Origin: CAYSCZ01 sp964429655
GTDB taxonomy: Bacteria; Bacteroidota; Bacteroidia; Cytophagales; Cyclobacteriaceae
Direction of reading: 5' to 3'
NCBI GenBank assembly: GCA_964429655.1
Contig: CAYSCZ010000009.1
Span: 8,807 to 72,806, forward strand
Length of the DNA: 64,000 nucleotides
Shown: in pieces, positions 18,270-27,540 of the stretch
Numbering within the stretch: the stretch's first letter is position 1
Layout: every line of letters starts with the position of its first letter
Notes under the pieces: generated by a model
Databases searched by the model: none
Told to the model about the DNA's origin: nothing
What the model saw: the letters and a program-made list of their open reading frames with translations, nothing else
Position numbers and translations under genes: made by a program

Positions 18270-19316
18270 ATGAAATTATCAGAATTTAAATTCGATTTAC
18301 CCCCTAACTTAATAGCCCTTTATCCCACCCAGAACAGAGATGAATCAAGATTAATGGTTATCGACAAAAAAAGCGGTAAAATTGAACATAAGATTTTCAA
18401 AGATGTGATTAATTATTTCAATGATGGAGATACCTTCGTTACTAATGACACCAAAGTTTTCCCGGCCAGACTTTACGGAAACAAAGAAAAAACGGGTGCT
18501 AAGATCGAGGTATTTCTTCTTAGAGAACTGAATAGAGATATGAGGCTCTGGGATGTGCTGGTAGATCCAGCACGAAAAATAAGGGTTGGAAATAAATTAT
18601 ATTTTGGTGATGGAGAGTTAGTAGCTGAAGTTATTGATAACACGACCAGCAGGGGCCGAACCATCAGGTTCCTTTTTGATGGAGATGAAGAAGCCTTTAA
18701 TAAAACAATAGATGCCCTGGGCGAGACACCACTTCCAAAATATATTGAAAGAAAGGCCGAACCGGAAGATCGAGATAGGTATCAAACCATTTATGCTAAA
18801 AATAAAGGGGCCGTTGCAGCACCTACTGCTGGTTTACATTTTACACTCCAATTGATGAAAAGGCTTGAGATCCTGGGGGTTAACGTAACACCAATCACAC
18901 TTCATATTGGGTTAGGTACATTCAGACCTGTAGACGTTGAAGACCTTACCAAGCATAAAATGGACTCAGAGAATTATATTGTTACGTCAGATACAGAACA
19001 GATTGTCAATAAAACCTTAGAAAAAAAGAAAAAAGTGCTTGCAGTAGGCACTACTGTTATGAAAGCGCTGGAATCATCGGTATCTGCAAACGGTAGATTA
19101 AAGGCGAATGAAGGATGGACCGATAAGTTTATTTTCCCTCCATTCGATTTTAAAATTTGTAGCGGATTGATAACCAACTTCCACATGCCGGAATCCACTT
19201 TGCTGATGATGGCTTGCGCCTTTGGTGGTTATGAATTGGTGATGAAAGCATATCAAGAAGCTATAAAAGAAAAATACCGTTTCTTCAGTTATGGAGACGC
19301 TATGCTAATTATATAA
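18270..19316 (+). CDS. queA: tRNA preQ1(34) S-adenosylmethionine ribosyltransferase-isomerase
   Basis: QueA transfers and isomerises the ribosyl group of SAM onto preQ1 in tRNA, forming epoxyqueuosine. The protein is about 348 residues, normal for the family. It opens with MKLSEFKFDLPPNLIALYP and carries VTNDTKVFPARLYG, the AAPTAGLHFT motif and a C-terminal ITNFHMPESTLLMM motif, all diagnostic. I prefer the ATG at 18270 over one at 18264 because homologs begin MKLSxF. The downstream ispD start lies 3 bases after the stop, so the two are co-transcribed. Confidence 0.95.
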   Translation: MKLSEFKFDLPPNLIALYPTQNRDESRLMVIDKKSGKIEHKIFKDVINYFNDGDTFVTNDTKVFPARLYGNKEKTGAKIEVFLLRELNRDMRLWDVLVDPARKIRVGNKLYFGDGELVAEVIDNTTSRGRTIRFLFDGDEEAFNKTIDALGETPLPKYIERKAEPEDRDRYQTIYAKNKGAVAAPTAGLHFTLQLMKRLEILGVNVTPITLHIGLGTFRPVDVEDLTKHKMDSENYIVTSDTEQIVNKTLEKKKKVLAVGTTVMKALESSVSANGRLKANEGWTDKFIFPPFDFKICSGLITNFHMPESTLLMMACAFGGYELVMKAYQEAIKEKYRFFSYGDAMLII

Positions 19317-19319
19317 CTT

Positions 19320-19997
19320 TTGGCCCGTCACGTTGTAATTGTTGCCGGTGGTTCTGGCTCAAGAATGAAACACCATAAACCGAAGCAATTTATTAAGCTG
19401 CATGGCAAACCCATTTTGCAATGGACCATAGAAAGATTTTTTGAATTCGATGCCTCAATTAACCTCATACTGGTTCTCCCGGCTACAGAAATCGACTATT
19501 GGCAGCATCTGAGGATGGCCTTTAACAATGATTACAACTACAAAACCACACCAGGGGGCAAGTCCAGGGTGGAGTCTGTAAGAAACGGGCTTGCTTTGAT
19601 TGAAGATGAGCCGGATGGTTTGGTGGCTATACATGATGGTGTAAGGCCTTTTACAACAATTGAGGTGATTAAAAATACCTTCGACTCCGCGGAAAACTAT
19701 GGTAGTGGCGTTACAGCGGTATCCTTAAAAGATTCAATTAGAAGGATATCTAATGACAATTTTAATGAGGCGGTCAAGAGAGATAATTTTAAAATAATTC
19801 AAACACCTCAAACATTTAAACTGCCTTTAATTAAGGATGCATACAAAAATCTGACTAATACAGATTTTACTGATGATGCAAGTATCGCTGAAAAGAATGG
19901 AGAAAGAATAATGCTGGTGGAAGGAAACTATAAAAATATCAAAATCACAACGCCTGAGGATCTATTGATTGCTCAGGCATTTGCAAAGGATTTTTAA
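19320..19997 (+). CDS. ispD: 2-C-methyl-D-erythritol 4-phosphate cytidylyltransferase
   Basis: IspD activates methylerythritol phosphate with CTP in the non-mevalonate isoprenoid pathway, which also feeds carotenoid synthesis. The 225-residue protein has the nucleotide-binding GGSGSRMKHHKPKQF motif (about 10-24), GGKSRVESVRNGL, AIHDGVRPF and the C-terminal ITTPEDL segment. The start appears to be TTG at 19320, since no ATG or GTG suits the family N-terminus and the frame begins right after the queA stop. Confidence 0.95.
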   Translation: MARHVVIVAGGSGSRMKHHKPKQFIKLHGKPILQWTIERFFEFDASINLILVLPATEIDYWQHLRMAFNNDYNYKTTPGGKSRVESVRNGLALIEDEPDGLVAIHDGVRPFTTIEVIKNTFDSAENYGSGVTAVSLKDSIRRISNDNFNEAVKRDNFKIIQTPQTFKLPLIKDAYKNLTNTDFTDDASIAEKNGERIMLVEGNYKNIKITTPEDLLIAQAFAKDF

Positions 19998-20006
19998 ATA
20001 ATAAGA

Positions 20007-20228
20007 TTAGTATTCATCCTCGTTGAAGAAGAAGTCCTCTTTGGTGGGATAGTCAGGCCAAATCTCTTCTATACTTTCATATGGCTGACCATCGTCTTCA
20101 AGTTCCTGAAGGTTTTCAACAACTTCAAGGGGAGCACCTGATCTTACAGAATAATCAATTAATTCATCCTTAGTAGCTGGCCAAGGGGCATCTTCTAGGT
20201 AAGAAGCCAATTCTAATGTCCAATACAT
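20007..20228 (-). CDS. DUF2795 domain protein
   Basis: This 73-residue acidic protein is strongly conserved in Bacteroidota. It opens MYWTLELASYLEDAPWPATK, followed by DELIDYSVRSGAPLEVVENL and an acidic tail rich in Asp, Glu and Phe. The sequence matches the DUF2795 family, small soluble proteins of unknown function. It is convergent with ispD with a gap of 9 bases, and about 120 bases upstream contain nothing else recognisable. Confidence 0.85.
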   Translation of the reverse strand: MYWTLELASYLEDAPWPATKDELIDYSVRSGAPLEVVENLQELEDDGQPYESIEEIWPDYPTKEDFFFNEDEY

Positions 20229-20350
20229 ATCAACTCCTTTTATAAATGGTATCGTAAATAATCGTGCAAAAATAGTTTTTAATCAAAAAGAAAAAATTTT
20301 TTATGAGTATTACTGCAAAATTTAAATATTGTTAGGTTTTTTAAAATATT

Positions 20351-21625
20351 TTACGGAACCTGGTTGAGCGATGATTTAAGATCCCTCATTATCTGCCGTT
20401 TGACAATAACCTTCCTTTTTTGAATATTCAGTTTCTGCCGCAACATCCTATCAAAGTCACCACTGGACACATTAAAATTCTCAGAATTCTCCCGATAAGA
20501 TTGTAATTCTTTCTCATCCCGGTTAAGTAATTCTTTGATTACATTCAGTTTTATTCTTATTTTTTCACGGTTGTTTTTTTCATCGTAGCTCTTATCCCTT
20601 TCTCTTACCGTTTTTTCAAGGTAGTTTTTTTCGTAAAGCTTTGTAGTTAATAGAAAGAATTTATCGTTGATATCCTTATACTTTTCTTTTGGGATCCTTC
20701 CAACTGCTTTCCATTTATTTTGCAACTCCTTTATATCCCGCTCATTCACCCGATTGTTATTTTTCTCAATATTTTCAATCTCCTCAATCAATTTATATTT
20801 CAACTGTAAATTTTTGTCCGGATCTTCTGAATTATAGGACCCGCTTTGTCTTTTATAGTTTCTGAAATATTGTGTGGTTTGATACTTAAACTGTTGCAGA
20901 AGCGGCCTTAATTTCATGTTAGGGATTTGCCCAACTTGATTCCATTCCTCCTGAAGCTTTTTTACCTCATTATAATGCGAAAACAGATTTCTTGAGCGGT
21001 TGATTTCCTTGAGCTTATTAATAATCCCATAGTATTCTTTGACTCGATTGTTAATTAATCGTTTTTTATCCTCAACGAAGGACCTCTTTCTATCAAAGAA
21101 GCTGGTCAATAATTCATTAAACTTATATTCTAATTGTTCTTGATGTTCTTTCTCAGCGTTCCCGGTTTTAATCCACCTTCCTTTTACATCCAGAACTTTT
21201 TCTGTTGCTTCATTCCAATTAATGACCGTTTTGGCAATTTCTTCCAGTTCAGCCAATAAGCTCTGTTTTATTTCAGTGTTTCTTATCCTGTTCTTAGAGA
21301 TAATATCTTCAAGACAAACCCGGAGATCCTCCAGTTTAATAAATAATGGCTCATAATCGCCAAGCGCCTCATAGGTGTAAAGTGAATTCTTTAAGTGGAG
21401 AAGCTTCATTAAAAATGACCCTTTATTTTCAGTGTTATTAATTAGTTCTTCAAGATCATTTATTTTATCAGATAGTTTTTTGAATCGATTAATAAAATAT
21501 TCTACAGAAGCTTGGGTGTTCTCATCTTTTACTTCTCCAATTAACCGTGCTTCAAAACGTTGGGTGGCAGATAAATAGATTTGACCGTCTTTTATATATC
21601 CGTATGGTATTTTTTCTGATTCCAA
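20351..21625 (-). CDS. DUF349 coiled-coil protein
   Basis: This 424-residue, highly charged helical protein contains repeated DUF349-type three-helix units, recognised by the recurring pattern W-(N/K)-x-V/A-G-x-I/P-P-x-x-K, for example EWNQVGQIPNMKLRPL (about 225-240) and KWKAVGRIPKEKYKDI. No signal peptide is seen. The family is common in Bacteroidota and has no established function. The C-terminus is basic (RKVIVKRQIMRDLKSS). It appears to be a single-gene unit. Confidence 0.82.
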   Translation of the reverse strand: MESEKIPYGYIKDGQIYLSATQRFEARLIGEVKDENTQASVEYFINRFKKLSDKINDLEELINNTENKGSFLMKLLHLKNSLYTYEALGDYEPLFIKLEDLRVCLEDIISKNRIRNTEIKQSLLAELEEIAKTVINWNEATEKVLDVKGRWIKTGNAEKEHQEQLEYKFNELLTSFFDRKRSFVEDKKRLINNRVKEYYGIINKLKEINRSRNLFSHYNEVKKLQEEWNQVGQIPNMKLRPLLQQFKYQTTQYFRNYKRQSGSYNSEDPDKNLQLKYKLIEEIENIEKNNNRVNERDIKELQNKWKAVGRIPKEKYKDINDKFFLLTTKLYEKNYLEKTVRERDKSYDEKNNREKIRIKLNVIKELLNRDEKELQSYRENSENFNVSSGDFDRMLRQKLNIQKRKVIVKRQIMRDLKSSLNQVP

Positions 21626-21697
21626 TTAGTGTGTTAAATAGGTATAATAATAAAATTACATACTTATAATTACTTATATAGTTACTACACAAATCTA

Positions 21698-22657
21698 TTA
21701 AGACTCGTGTTCCCGACCTTTATAAACCTTTCCCTCTTTCTTATCCCTTAACTCTTCAACTTCTTTTTCCAATAGATTTCTGATTAAGCTGTTCAAATCA
21801 GGCTGGCCGCCATCTACCCAGCAAGTGTACCAGAAATCAGCAATCATTTTAATTGCTGCACGCATCCTTCTCTCCACTTGTCCATCTAGTTTATCGTGAT
21901 AAGCAATCGAATAATCCCTTGAATAAACCCTTACGTTGGTTTGGCCCCTTTGTTCATAGCTATATTTTTTATCCTCACTAAAATCATTTGACAACTCCTT
22001 TTCAAATAACAATACTGAATCAAGCGCAGAGTGTGCATTTATCACTGCCTCCCAGGCTTTTAGCTGGGGTTTTTCAATATAGTTAGCTTCAGGCAGAAAA
22101 AAATCGTACTGATCAGAAAATAGCTCAGGGAGCCTTGATTCCCAAAATCCATGAATCCCATACTGTCCTGTCAGTTGACCGTTGTAATTTTCAGTAGTAT
22201 GTAGGGGGACATTTGCATCCCCAATGTAATGTCCAATGTCTGCCGAAAGCCTTAAAATGTTTTTTAAATCCTTATTGAAAAATGCCTTAGTTAGATAATT
22301 CTTCATCTTAAAAATATGCCATGGCACGATTCCATAAGCACTTAAAGTATCTTCAGTATACTTTTCAACCGCCTCATTCCAGTATCTGGGCAATTTATAC
22401 ACTGCGCTGTCCCCGTAAACATCAGCATCCAGATAATGTCTTGCTGCTTCACCTTTTACTGAATAGCGTCTACGGTCCGGATTCACTGCATTTTCTGTTA
22501 TATATTGTATGTTGTGTTTGTAAAACGGCACCATTTCTGATGGTAAAGCAAACACTGCCATTCGATTAATCAATCTATGTGCAAAAAATCCCCATGAAAA
22601 AGATTGATAGGGAAAAATAATTATTATAAACAGCGATATTGTGATCCTCTTTGCCAT
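21698..22657 (-). CDS. Zinc-dependent phospholipase C-like exported protein
   Basis: This 319-residue protein begins with a signal peptide (about 1-20) ending at the motif SWGFFAHRLINRMAVF. WGxxAH is the N-terminal metal-binding sequence of the zinc-dependent phospholipase C / S1-P1 nuclease fold, where Trp1 and a downstream His bind Zn after cleavage. Further likely ligands are in ARHYLDAD and the ADIGHYIGDANVPLHTTENY region (H-x-x-x-D pattern). It probably acts in the periplasm or outside the cell. Whether it cleaves phospholipids or nucleic acids cannot be told from sequence. Confidence 0.82.
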   Translation of the reverse strand: MAKRITISLFIIIIFPYQSFSWGFFAHRLINRMAVFALPSEMVPFYKHNIQYITENAVNPDRRRYSVKGEAARHYLDADVYGDSAVYKLPRYWNEAVEKYTEDTLSAYGIVPWHIFKMKNYLTKAFFNKDLKNILRLSADIGHYIGDANVPLHTTENYNGQLTGQYGIHGFWESRLPELFSDQYDFFLPEANYIEKPQLKAWEAVINAHSALDSVLLFEKELSNDFSEDKKYSYEQRGQTNVRVYSRDYSIAYHDKLDGQVERRMRAAIKMIADFWYTCWVDGGQPDLNSLIRNLLEKEVEELRDKKEGKVYKGREHES

Positions 22658-22723
22658 CTCTCTAAATTATCTAATTCTAAAGAATTCAACTTTAAATAAT
22701 TGTTAAAATTAAAATGTCAACAC

Positions 22724-22754
22724 TTGTACTTTTGCGCCGGGGAAATTAAATTTG
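22724..22754 (+). promoter_or_regulatory. Bacteroidota-type promoter of rpsT
   Basis: TTG (22724-22726) and TAAATTTG (22747-22754) are separated by exactly 20 bases, matching the -33/-7 consensus TTG-N19-21-TAnnTTTG of the phylum. The rpsT ATG is 30 bases further on. A second -7-like word, TACTTTTG, lies at 22727-22734. Confidence 0.75.
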
Positions 22755-22783
22755 CGCTCATTTTAAACAAAAGAAGCTGCTGA

Positions 22784-23038
22784 ATGGCAAACCACAAATC
22801 TGCTTTAAAAAGGATAAGGGCTAATGAAAAAAGAAAGTTGTTAAACAGATATCAGTTTAAAACAACCAGGACTTTTATAAAAAAATTAAAATCAGCCACT
22901 GAGAAGGAGGAAGCCCAAGAGCTGTATAAAAAAGTATCAAGCATGCTGGACAAGCTTGCCAAAAAAAATATTATCCACAAGAATAAAGCTGCCAACCAAA
23001 AATCCAAGCTATCCAAATTCGTTTCCCAGCTGGGATAA
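22784..23038 (+). CDS. rpsT: 30S ribosomal protein S20
   Basis: S20 is a primary 16S rRNA-binding protein of the small subunit. The 84-residue, strongly basic protein opens MANHKSALKRIRANEKRKLL, the textbook S20 N-terminus, and ends KNKAANQKSKLSKFVSQLG. Length is normal. A well-formed promoter lies directly upstream, and radC begins about 45 bases downstream. Confidence 0.98.
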   Translation: MANHKSALKRIRANEKRKLLNRYQFKTTRTFIKKLKSATEKEEAQELYKKVSSMLDKLAKKNIIHKNKAANQKSKLSKFVSQLG

Positions 23039-23082
23039 GACCACGATTTTTTTGTTATTGAGTATCCTTACTCAGTAGCTTT

Positions 23083-23799
23083 TTGTATTTTTCAATCGTG
23101 TTTGAGAATAACAATGATTTCTTATCGATAAAAAATTGGGCGGTCGAAGACAGGCCCAGGGAAAAACTGCTTTCTAAAGGAAGAAATGCCTTATCCAATG
23201 CAGAACTGCTTGCGATCCTTTTAGGGAGCGGAACAGGGAAATTAAGTGCACTGGATTTGGCAAAACAAATCCTGAATAGCACACAAAACAACTTAAATCA
23301 ACTGGCGAAATTAGGTGTTGGTGATCTGAAAAAATTCAAAGGCATAGGGGAAGCAAAAGCAATCAACATTGTTAGCGCACTGGAGCTAGGCAGAAGAAGA
23401 AAGTCAGAGGAATTTGACAAAAAAATAAAAATAACAAGCTCCCAGGATGTGTATGAGTACATCAAAGGTGATTTGATGGACCTCGAAGTGGAACAGTTTT
23501 GGGTCATTTATTTAAACCGTGCGAACATAATTCAAAAAAAAGATATCCTTAGCTCCGGGGGTGTATCAGGCACAGTAGTAGATACCAAGATAATCTTTAA
23601 AAAAGCATTGGAACAGTTATGCAGCGGCTTAATTTTAGTACATAATCACCCATCAGGGAATAAAAACCCAAGTCAGCATGACATCAGCATAACAAAGAAA
23701 ATCAGTCGGGCTGGGGATTATTTAGAAATTAAACTATTAGATCATTTGATATTTGCAGGTGAGGAGTATTTTAGTTTTGCAGATGAAAACATGATGTAA
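23083..23799 (+). CDS. radC: RadC family JAMM metalloprotease-fold protein
   Basis: RadC-like proteins pair a helix-hairpin-helix DNA-binding segment with a JAB/JAMM domain. Here the HhH stretch (LGVGDLKKFKGIGEAKAINI, about 77-96) precedes the zinc motif HNHPSGNKNPSQHD (187-200), with His187, His189 and Asp200 as expected ligands. No ATG is available near the N-terminus; the start is TTG 23083 or GTG 23098. The biological role of RadC is unresolved despite its old DNA-repair name. Confidence 0.92.
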   Translation: MYFSIVFENNNDFLSIKNWAVEDRPREKLLSKGRNALSNAELLAILLGSGTGKLSALDLAKQILNSTQNNLNQLAKLGVGDLKKFKGIGEAKAINIVSALELGRRRKSEEFDKKIKITSSQDVYEYIKGDLMDLEVEQFWVIYLNRANIIQKKDILSSGGVSGTVVDTKIIFKKALEQLCSGLILVHNHPSGNKNPSQHDISITKKISRAGDYLEIKLLDHLIFAGEEYFSFADENMM

Positions 23800-23801
23800 A
23801 T

Positions 23802-24407
23802 ATGAATAAATCAATCATTATCGTAATAATAGTCGTTAGTGCAATTTCCATTTATTTATTAAACAGCGGTGATGATAATGAAGCATACATACAAGAAATT
23901 TTAGATGAAAGAAAAGAGAAAGACCAAAACTTTCGAAATAGTGAAGAATCGCCAATAATGGATAAAACTTCATTTAATGGGCTGAATTATTTTCCTGTGG
24001 ACCCAAATTTTAGAGTTACCGCAGTAATTGAGAAAATCGAAAAGAAGCCACTAAAAACCTTGAAGACAAGCGACGGAAAAATTCAACAATACAAACAGTT
24101 CGCTTATGCTAAATTCAAACTTGATGGTCAAAGATATAAGCTATTATTATTAAAACCGGCCGGCTTTAGGGACTTGGATATCATCTTCACGGCCTTTGCA
24201 GATAATACCAGTGGTGAAGAAACCTATGGCGGAGGAAGATACCTGGATTTAGATTTCAAAAATGCCCGACAAATCAAACTAGACTTCAATAAAGCTTATA
24301 ACCCATATTGTGAATACAACAGCAAATATAGCTGTCCATTGCCTCCACCGGAAAATATTTTATCCATGAGTATTCAAGCAGGGGAAAAAAAGTATTCTTC
24401 AGAATAA
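23802..24407 (+). CDS. DUF1684 domain protein
   Basis: This 201-residue protein has an N-terminal hydrophobic helix (about 4-21), either a signal anchor or an uncleaved signal. A DUF1684 domain follows, marked by FNGLNYFPVDPNFRVTA, GGGRYLDLDF and the Cys-containing C-terminal block NPYCEYNSKYSCPLPPPEN. Such domains are predicted to be exported beta-rich proteins of unknown function. The gene begins 2 bases after the radC stop, so the two are probably co-transcribed. Confidence 0.85.
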   Translation: MNKSIIIVIIVVSAISIYLLNSGDDNEAYIQEILDERKEKDQNFRNSEESPIMDKTSFNGLNYFPVDPNFRVTAVIEKIEKKPLKTLKTSDGKIQQYKQFAYAKFKLDGQRYKLLLLKPAGFRDLDIIFTAFADNTSGEETYGGGRYLDLDFKNARQIKLDFNKAYNPYCEYNSKYSCPLPPPENILSMSIQAGEKKYSSE

Positions 24408-24465
24408 GGTAGCTTTACTGTTTTTCTAATTTTGAAAAAGATTCTGTGTTCTGAAATTTTAACTA

Positions 24466-26874
24466 ATGAGAATATCTTATAATTGGCTGAAAGAATTTAT
24501 CGATTTCGATGTGTCGGTAGAGGAATTGGGTGATTTATTAACCAGTGTTGGACTGGAAGTTGAAAAAATTGAAAAATTTCAATCCATAGAAGGAGGATTG
24601 GAAAACATTGTAATAGGAGAAGTAAAAAGTTGCGAAAAGCACCCAAACGCAGATAAACTTAGCGTAACATCGGTAAATGTTGGGGAAGATGAAACAAAAC
24701 AGATCATTTGCGGGGCATCAAATGTGAAAACTGGCCAAAAAGTAGTGGTTGCCAAAGTTGGCAGTACTTTATATCCAAAAAATGGAGCGCCTTTCAAGAT
24801 TAAAAAAGCAAAGCTAAGAGGTGAAACTTCAGAAGGAATGATTTGTGCGGAAGATGAAATAGGTCTGGGTAATAATCATGACGGCATTCTTGAATTAAAT
24901 ACTGACCTGCCAAATGGTACACCTGCTGCTGACTATTTTGAAATTTGCAACGATAGTATTTATGAGATAGGTTTAACGCCTAATCGCGGCGATGCGGCCT
25001 CCCATTTGGGTGTTGCCAGGGATATTAAAGCAATATTCAATAATTCAATCAAAATACCTGATTCTGAGGAGTTTGTGGTGGACAACCAAGAATTAAAAAT
25101 AGATGTTGAAGTACGTAATCCCGAAGGCTGCCCTAGATATGCCGGATTAACCATTGCAGATATAGAGGTAAAAGAATCACCAAAATGGTTAAAAAATAAA
25201 TTACTTGGCATTGGTCTAAACCCAATAAACAATATCGTTGATATAACTAACTATATTCTTTTTGCCTATGGTCAACCGCTGCACGCATTTGATGCCAATA
25301 AAATTTCAGATAATAAAGTAATTGTTGACACATGTAATAAAGGCACAAAATTCACCACCCTTGATGAAAAAGAGCATGAATTGGAATCTTATGATTTAAT
25401 GATCTGCAACACCGAGGGGCCAATGTGCATGGCTGGTATATTTGGAGGATTAAATTCCGGCGTCACCAGGGACACTAAAAGTATTTTTTTAGAGAGTGCA
25501 TATTTTTCACCGGATTATATCCGAAAAAGCTCCATTAAACATTCATTGAAAACTGATTCTTCTTTTAGGTTTGAAAGAGGCACTGATCCGGAGGGATGTG
25601 TAAAATACCTCAAGATTGCGGCTCTATTGATTAAAAATATCGCAGGAGGTAAAATCACATCTGATGTAGTAGATATTATTACCAATCCAATTAAGCCGCA
25701 GGAATTTAGCGTTTCATACAAGAACATAAACCGGCTTATTGGCAAAAGCATTCCAAAAGATTTTGTATTTAATACATTGAAAAACCTTGATATTGAGATT
25801 GATGATGTGGATGATAAGGGTTTTAAAGTAAGGGTGCCAAAATACCGGACTGACGTAACCAGGGAAGCAGATCTTATAGAAGATATTTTAAGGTTTTACG
25901 GCTTTAATAATGTTGAAACCAGCAATACTTTAGGAAGTGATTACATCGCACCGGTAAACCAGGTTGATAATACCTTGTATCAACAAAAAATTTCAGACCT
26001 TCTATACGGTAGAGGATTTCATGAGGTCATGACAAATTCTTTGACCAAGGCGAGCTATTATCTGAATCATAGTGAATTCACTGAGGATCATAACGTGGAA
26101 ATAATAAACCGATTGAGTGATGACCTCGGGATTATGAGGAAATCAATGATTTACAGTGGGTTAGAGGTTATTGATTATAACATTAAAAGGCGCTATAAAA
26201 ATTTAAAATTATTCGAGTTTGGAAGAGTCTATTCATTAGAAGAGCAATATAAAGAGCACAATATCTTATCAATTTTTCTAACCGGATTACAAAACGACGA
26301 ATCCTGGAGAGCAAAAAACATAAATGCCGATTTTTATGACCTTGCCTTAATCACTCATCAGATTTTTGATACGATGAATGTACAAAAGATGAACAGTACA
26401 GAATTAGATGAAGAAAAATTTGATTATGGTTTACAGTTTGAAGGCAATGGGCTATTGGCCAAACTAGGCAAATTATCCGCATCGCTAAAAAATCAGCTGG
26501 GCATAGAACAAGATGTTTTTTACTCTGAGGTTTACTGGGATACTGTCCTTAAAAATATCGAACATGACCTTACTTTTCAGGACATAATAAAATTTCCTGA
26601 AGTAAGAAGAGACTTATCATTAGTTCTTGATAATTCAATTACCTTTAAAGATATCAATGAAATATCCTTAAGGGTAGAAAAGAAATTGATCAAGTCAATT
26701 AATGTCTTTAGTATCTACGAAGGAGAAAATCTGGGAGAAAGCAAAAAGTCTTATGCCATAAGTTTTATTCTACAGGATGAAATGCAAACACTTACCGATA
26801 AGGTTATTGATAAAACTATGAACAAATTGATAGCAGCATTTGAAAACGAAATATCAGCCATAATTAGGAAGTAA
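24466..26874 (+). CDS. pheT: Phenylalanyl-tRNA synthetase beta subunit
   Basis: PheT pairs with PheS to charge tRNA-Phe. The 802-residue protein starts MRISYNWLKEFIDF and has the usual order. The tRNA-binding OB fold comes first (about 40-155, HPNADKLSVTSVNVG). The B3/B4 editing region follows with GLTPNRGDAASHLGVARD, then B5, then the catalytic-like core (FRFERGTDPEG). A C-terminal anticodon-binding FDX-ACB domain (about 705-800, KFPEVRRDLSLVLD) ends the protein. pheS is not adjacent. pheT heads a plus-strand run with a coiled-coil gene, zapA and rny. Confidence 0.97.
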   Translation: MRISYNWLKEFIDFDVSVEELGDLLTSVGLEVEKIEKFQSIEGGLENIVIGEVKSCEKHPNADKLSVTSVNVGEDETKQIICGASNVKTGQKVVVAKVGSTLYPKNGAPFKIKKAKLRGETSEGMICAEDEIGLGNNHDGILELNTDLPNGTPAADYFEICNDSIYEIGLTPNRGDAASHLGVARDIKAIFNNSIKIPDSEEFVVDNQELKIDVEVRNPEGCPRYAGLTIADIEVKESPKWLKNKLLGIGLNPINNIVDITNYILFAYGQPLHAFDANKISDNKVIVDTCNKGTKFTTLDEKEHELESYDLMICNTEGPMCMAGIFGGLNSGVTRDTKSIFLESAYFSPDYIRKSSIKHSLKTDSSFRFERGTDPEGCVKYLKIAALLIKNIAGGKITSDVVDIITNPIKPQEFSVSYKNINRLIGKSIPKDFVFNTLKNLDIEIDDVDDKGFKVRVPKYRTDVTREADLIEDILRFYGFNNVETSNTLGSDYIAPVNQVDNTLYQQKISDLLYGRGFHEVMTNSLTKASYYLNHSEFTEDHNVEIINRLSDDLGIMRKSMIYSGLEVIDYNIKRRYKNLKLFEFGRVYSLEEQYKEHNILSIFLTGLQNDESWRAKNINADFYDLALITHQIFDTMNVQKMNSTELDEEKFDYGLQFEGNGLLAKLGKLSASLKNQLGIEQDVFYSEVYWDTVLKNIEHDLTFQDIIKFPEVRRDLSLVLDNSITFKDINEISLRVEKKLIKSINVFSIYEGENLGESKKSYAISFILQDEMQTLTDKVIDKTMNKLIAAFENEISAIIRK

Positions 26875-26885
26875 TCACGTCTGTT

Positions 26886-27185
26886 ATGGAAAGAAAACTA
26901 AGAGAAGAGCTAATAAGCCTGGAAAGAAAAGCACTATTGCTTGTCAAGGAGCACAGGTATTTGAAGGAAGAATTAGAAAAAACCAAAAAAGAAAATTTAC
27001 AACTTAAATCAAAGCTTCAATACCAGGAGCAGAATTTGGCTGATTTCCAAAATAAAATAAAATTACGTAACATTGTAGATAGTCTGGAGATAAGCGGTGA
27101 TGGAGAAGCAGACTTAAAAGAAGTTATCAATAAATATATAGTCGAAATTGATAAATGTATCAATCATTTGAGTGAAGTAAATTAG
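26886..27185 (+). CDS. Short coiled-coil protein, possibly ZapB-like
   Basis: This 99-residue acidic/basic helical protein has clear heptads over about residues 1-60 (KALLLVKEHRYLKEELEKTK). It ends in a different segment, KEVINKYIVEIDKCINHLSE. No family motif is certain. It sits 11 bases after pheT and 7 bases before zapA. Small coiled-coil proteins next to zapA often work with it at the division ring, so a ZapB-like role is inferred from position and shape, not from conserved sequence. Confidence 0.65.
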   Translation: MERKLREELISLERKALLLVKEHRYLKEELEKTKKENLQLKSKLQYQEQNLADFQNKIKLRNIVDSLEISGDGEADLKEVINKYIVEIDKCINHLSEVN

Positions 27186-27192
27186 TCTCTAC

Positions 27193-27477
27193 ATGGATGA
27201 TTTATCAATAAAGCTTAAAATAGGCAACAGGGAGTACCCAATGAGAGTGAAGAGTGAAGATGAAGAAATGATCAGAAACGCAGGAAAGTCAATCAACAGT
27301 AAAATAAAATCTTACAAAGACCAATTTGGACTTGACGACTTTCAGGATTTGTTAGCGATGGTAGCCATTGACAGTATGGTGGAGAATATGAAATCAGACG
27401 ATATTAAAAGCAGTACTGAAGAGGTAGCTACCGACCATGTTTCCAGAATAAAACACATACTCTCACAAGCCATTTAA
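27193..27477 (+). CDS. zapA: Cell division protein ZapA
   Basis: ZapA binds FtsZ and bundles its filaments at midcell. The 94-residue protein has the family N-terminal globular head (LSIKLKIGNREYPMRVKSED) with the I-x-x-R-x-Y-P/K pattern, then a helical dimerisation tail. Length is typical. It lies between the short coiled-coil gene and rny, an arrangement common in Bacteroidota. Confidence 0.88.
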   Translation: MDDLSIKLKIGNREYPMRVKSEDEEMIRNAGKSINSKIKSYKDQFGLDDFQDLLAMVAIDSMVENMKSDDIKSSTEEVATDHVSRIKHILSQAI

Positions 27478-27540
27478 CAATTTCTTTTTAGTCTTTCCCA
27501 GCATTCTTATTTCCAGTTAATTAATCATAATTTAACAAAA

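Noticed and set aside
27478..27540. 6S RNA between zapA and rny, as known from other bacterial zapA loci
   Set aside because: The gap is only 63 bases, too short for 6S RNA, and no matching structure is visible.
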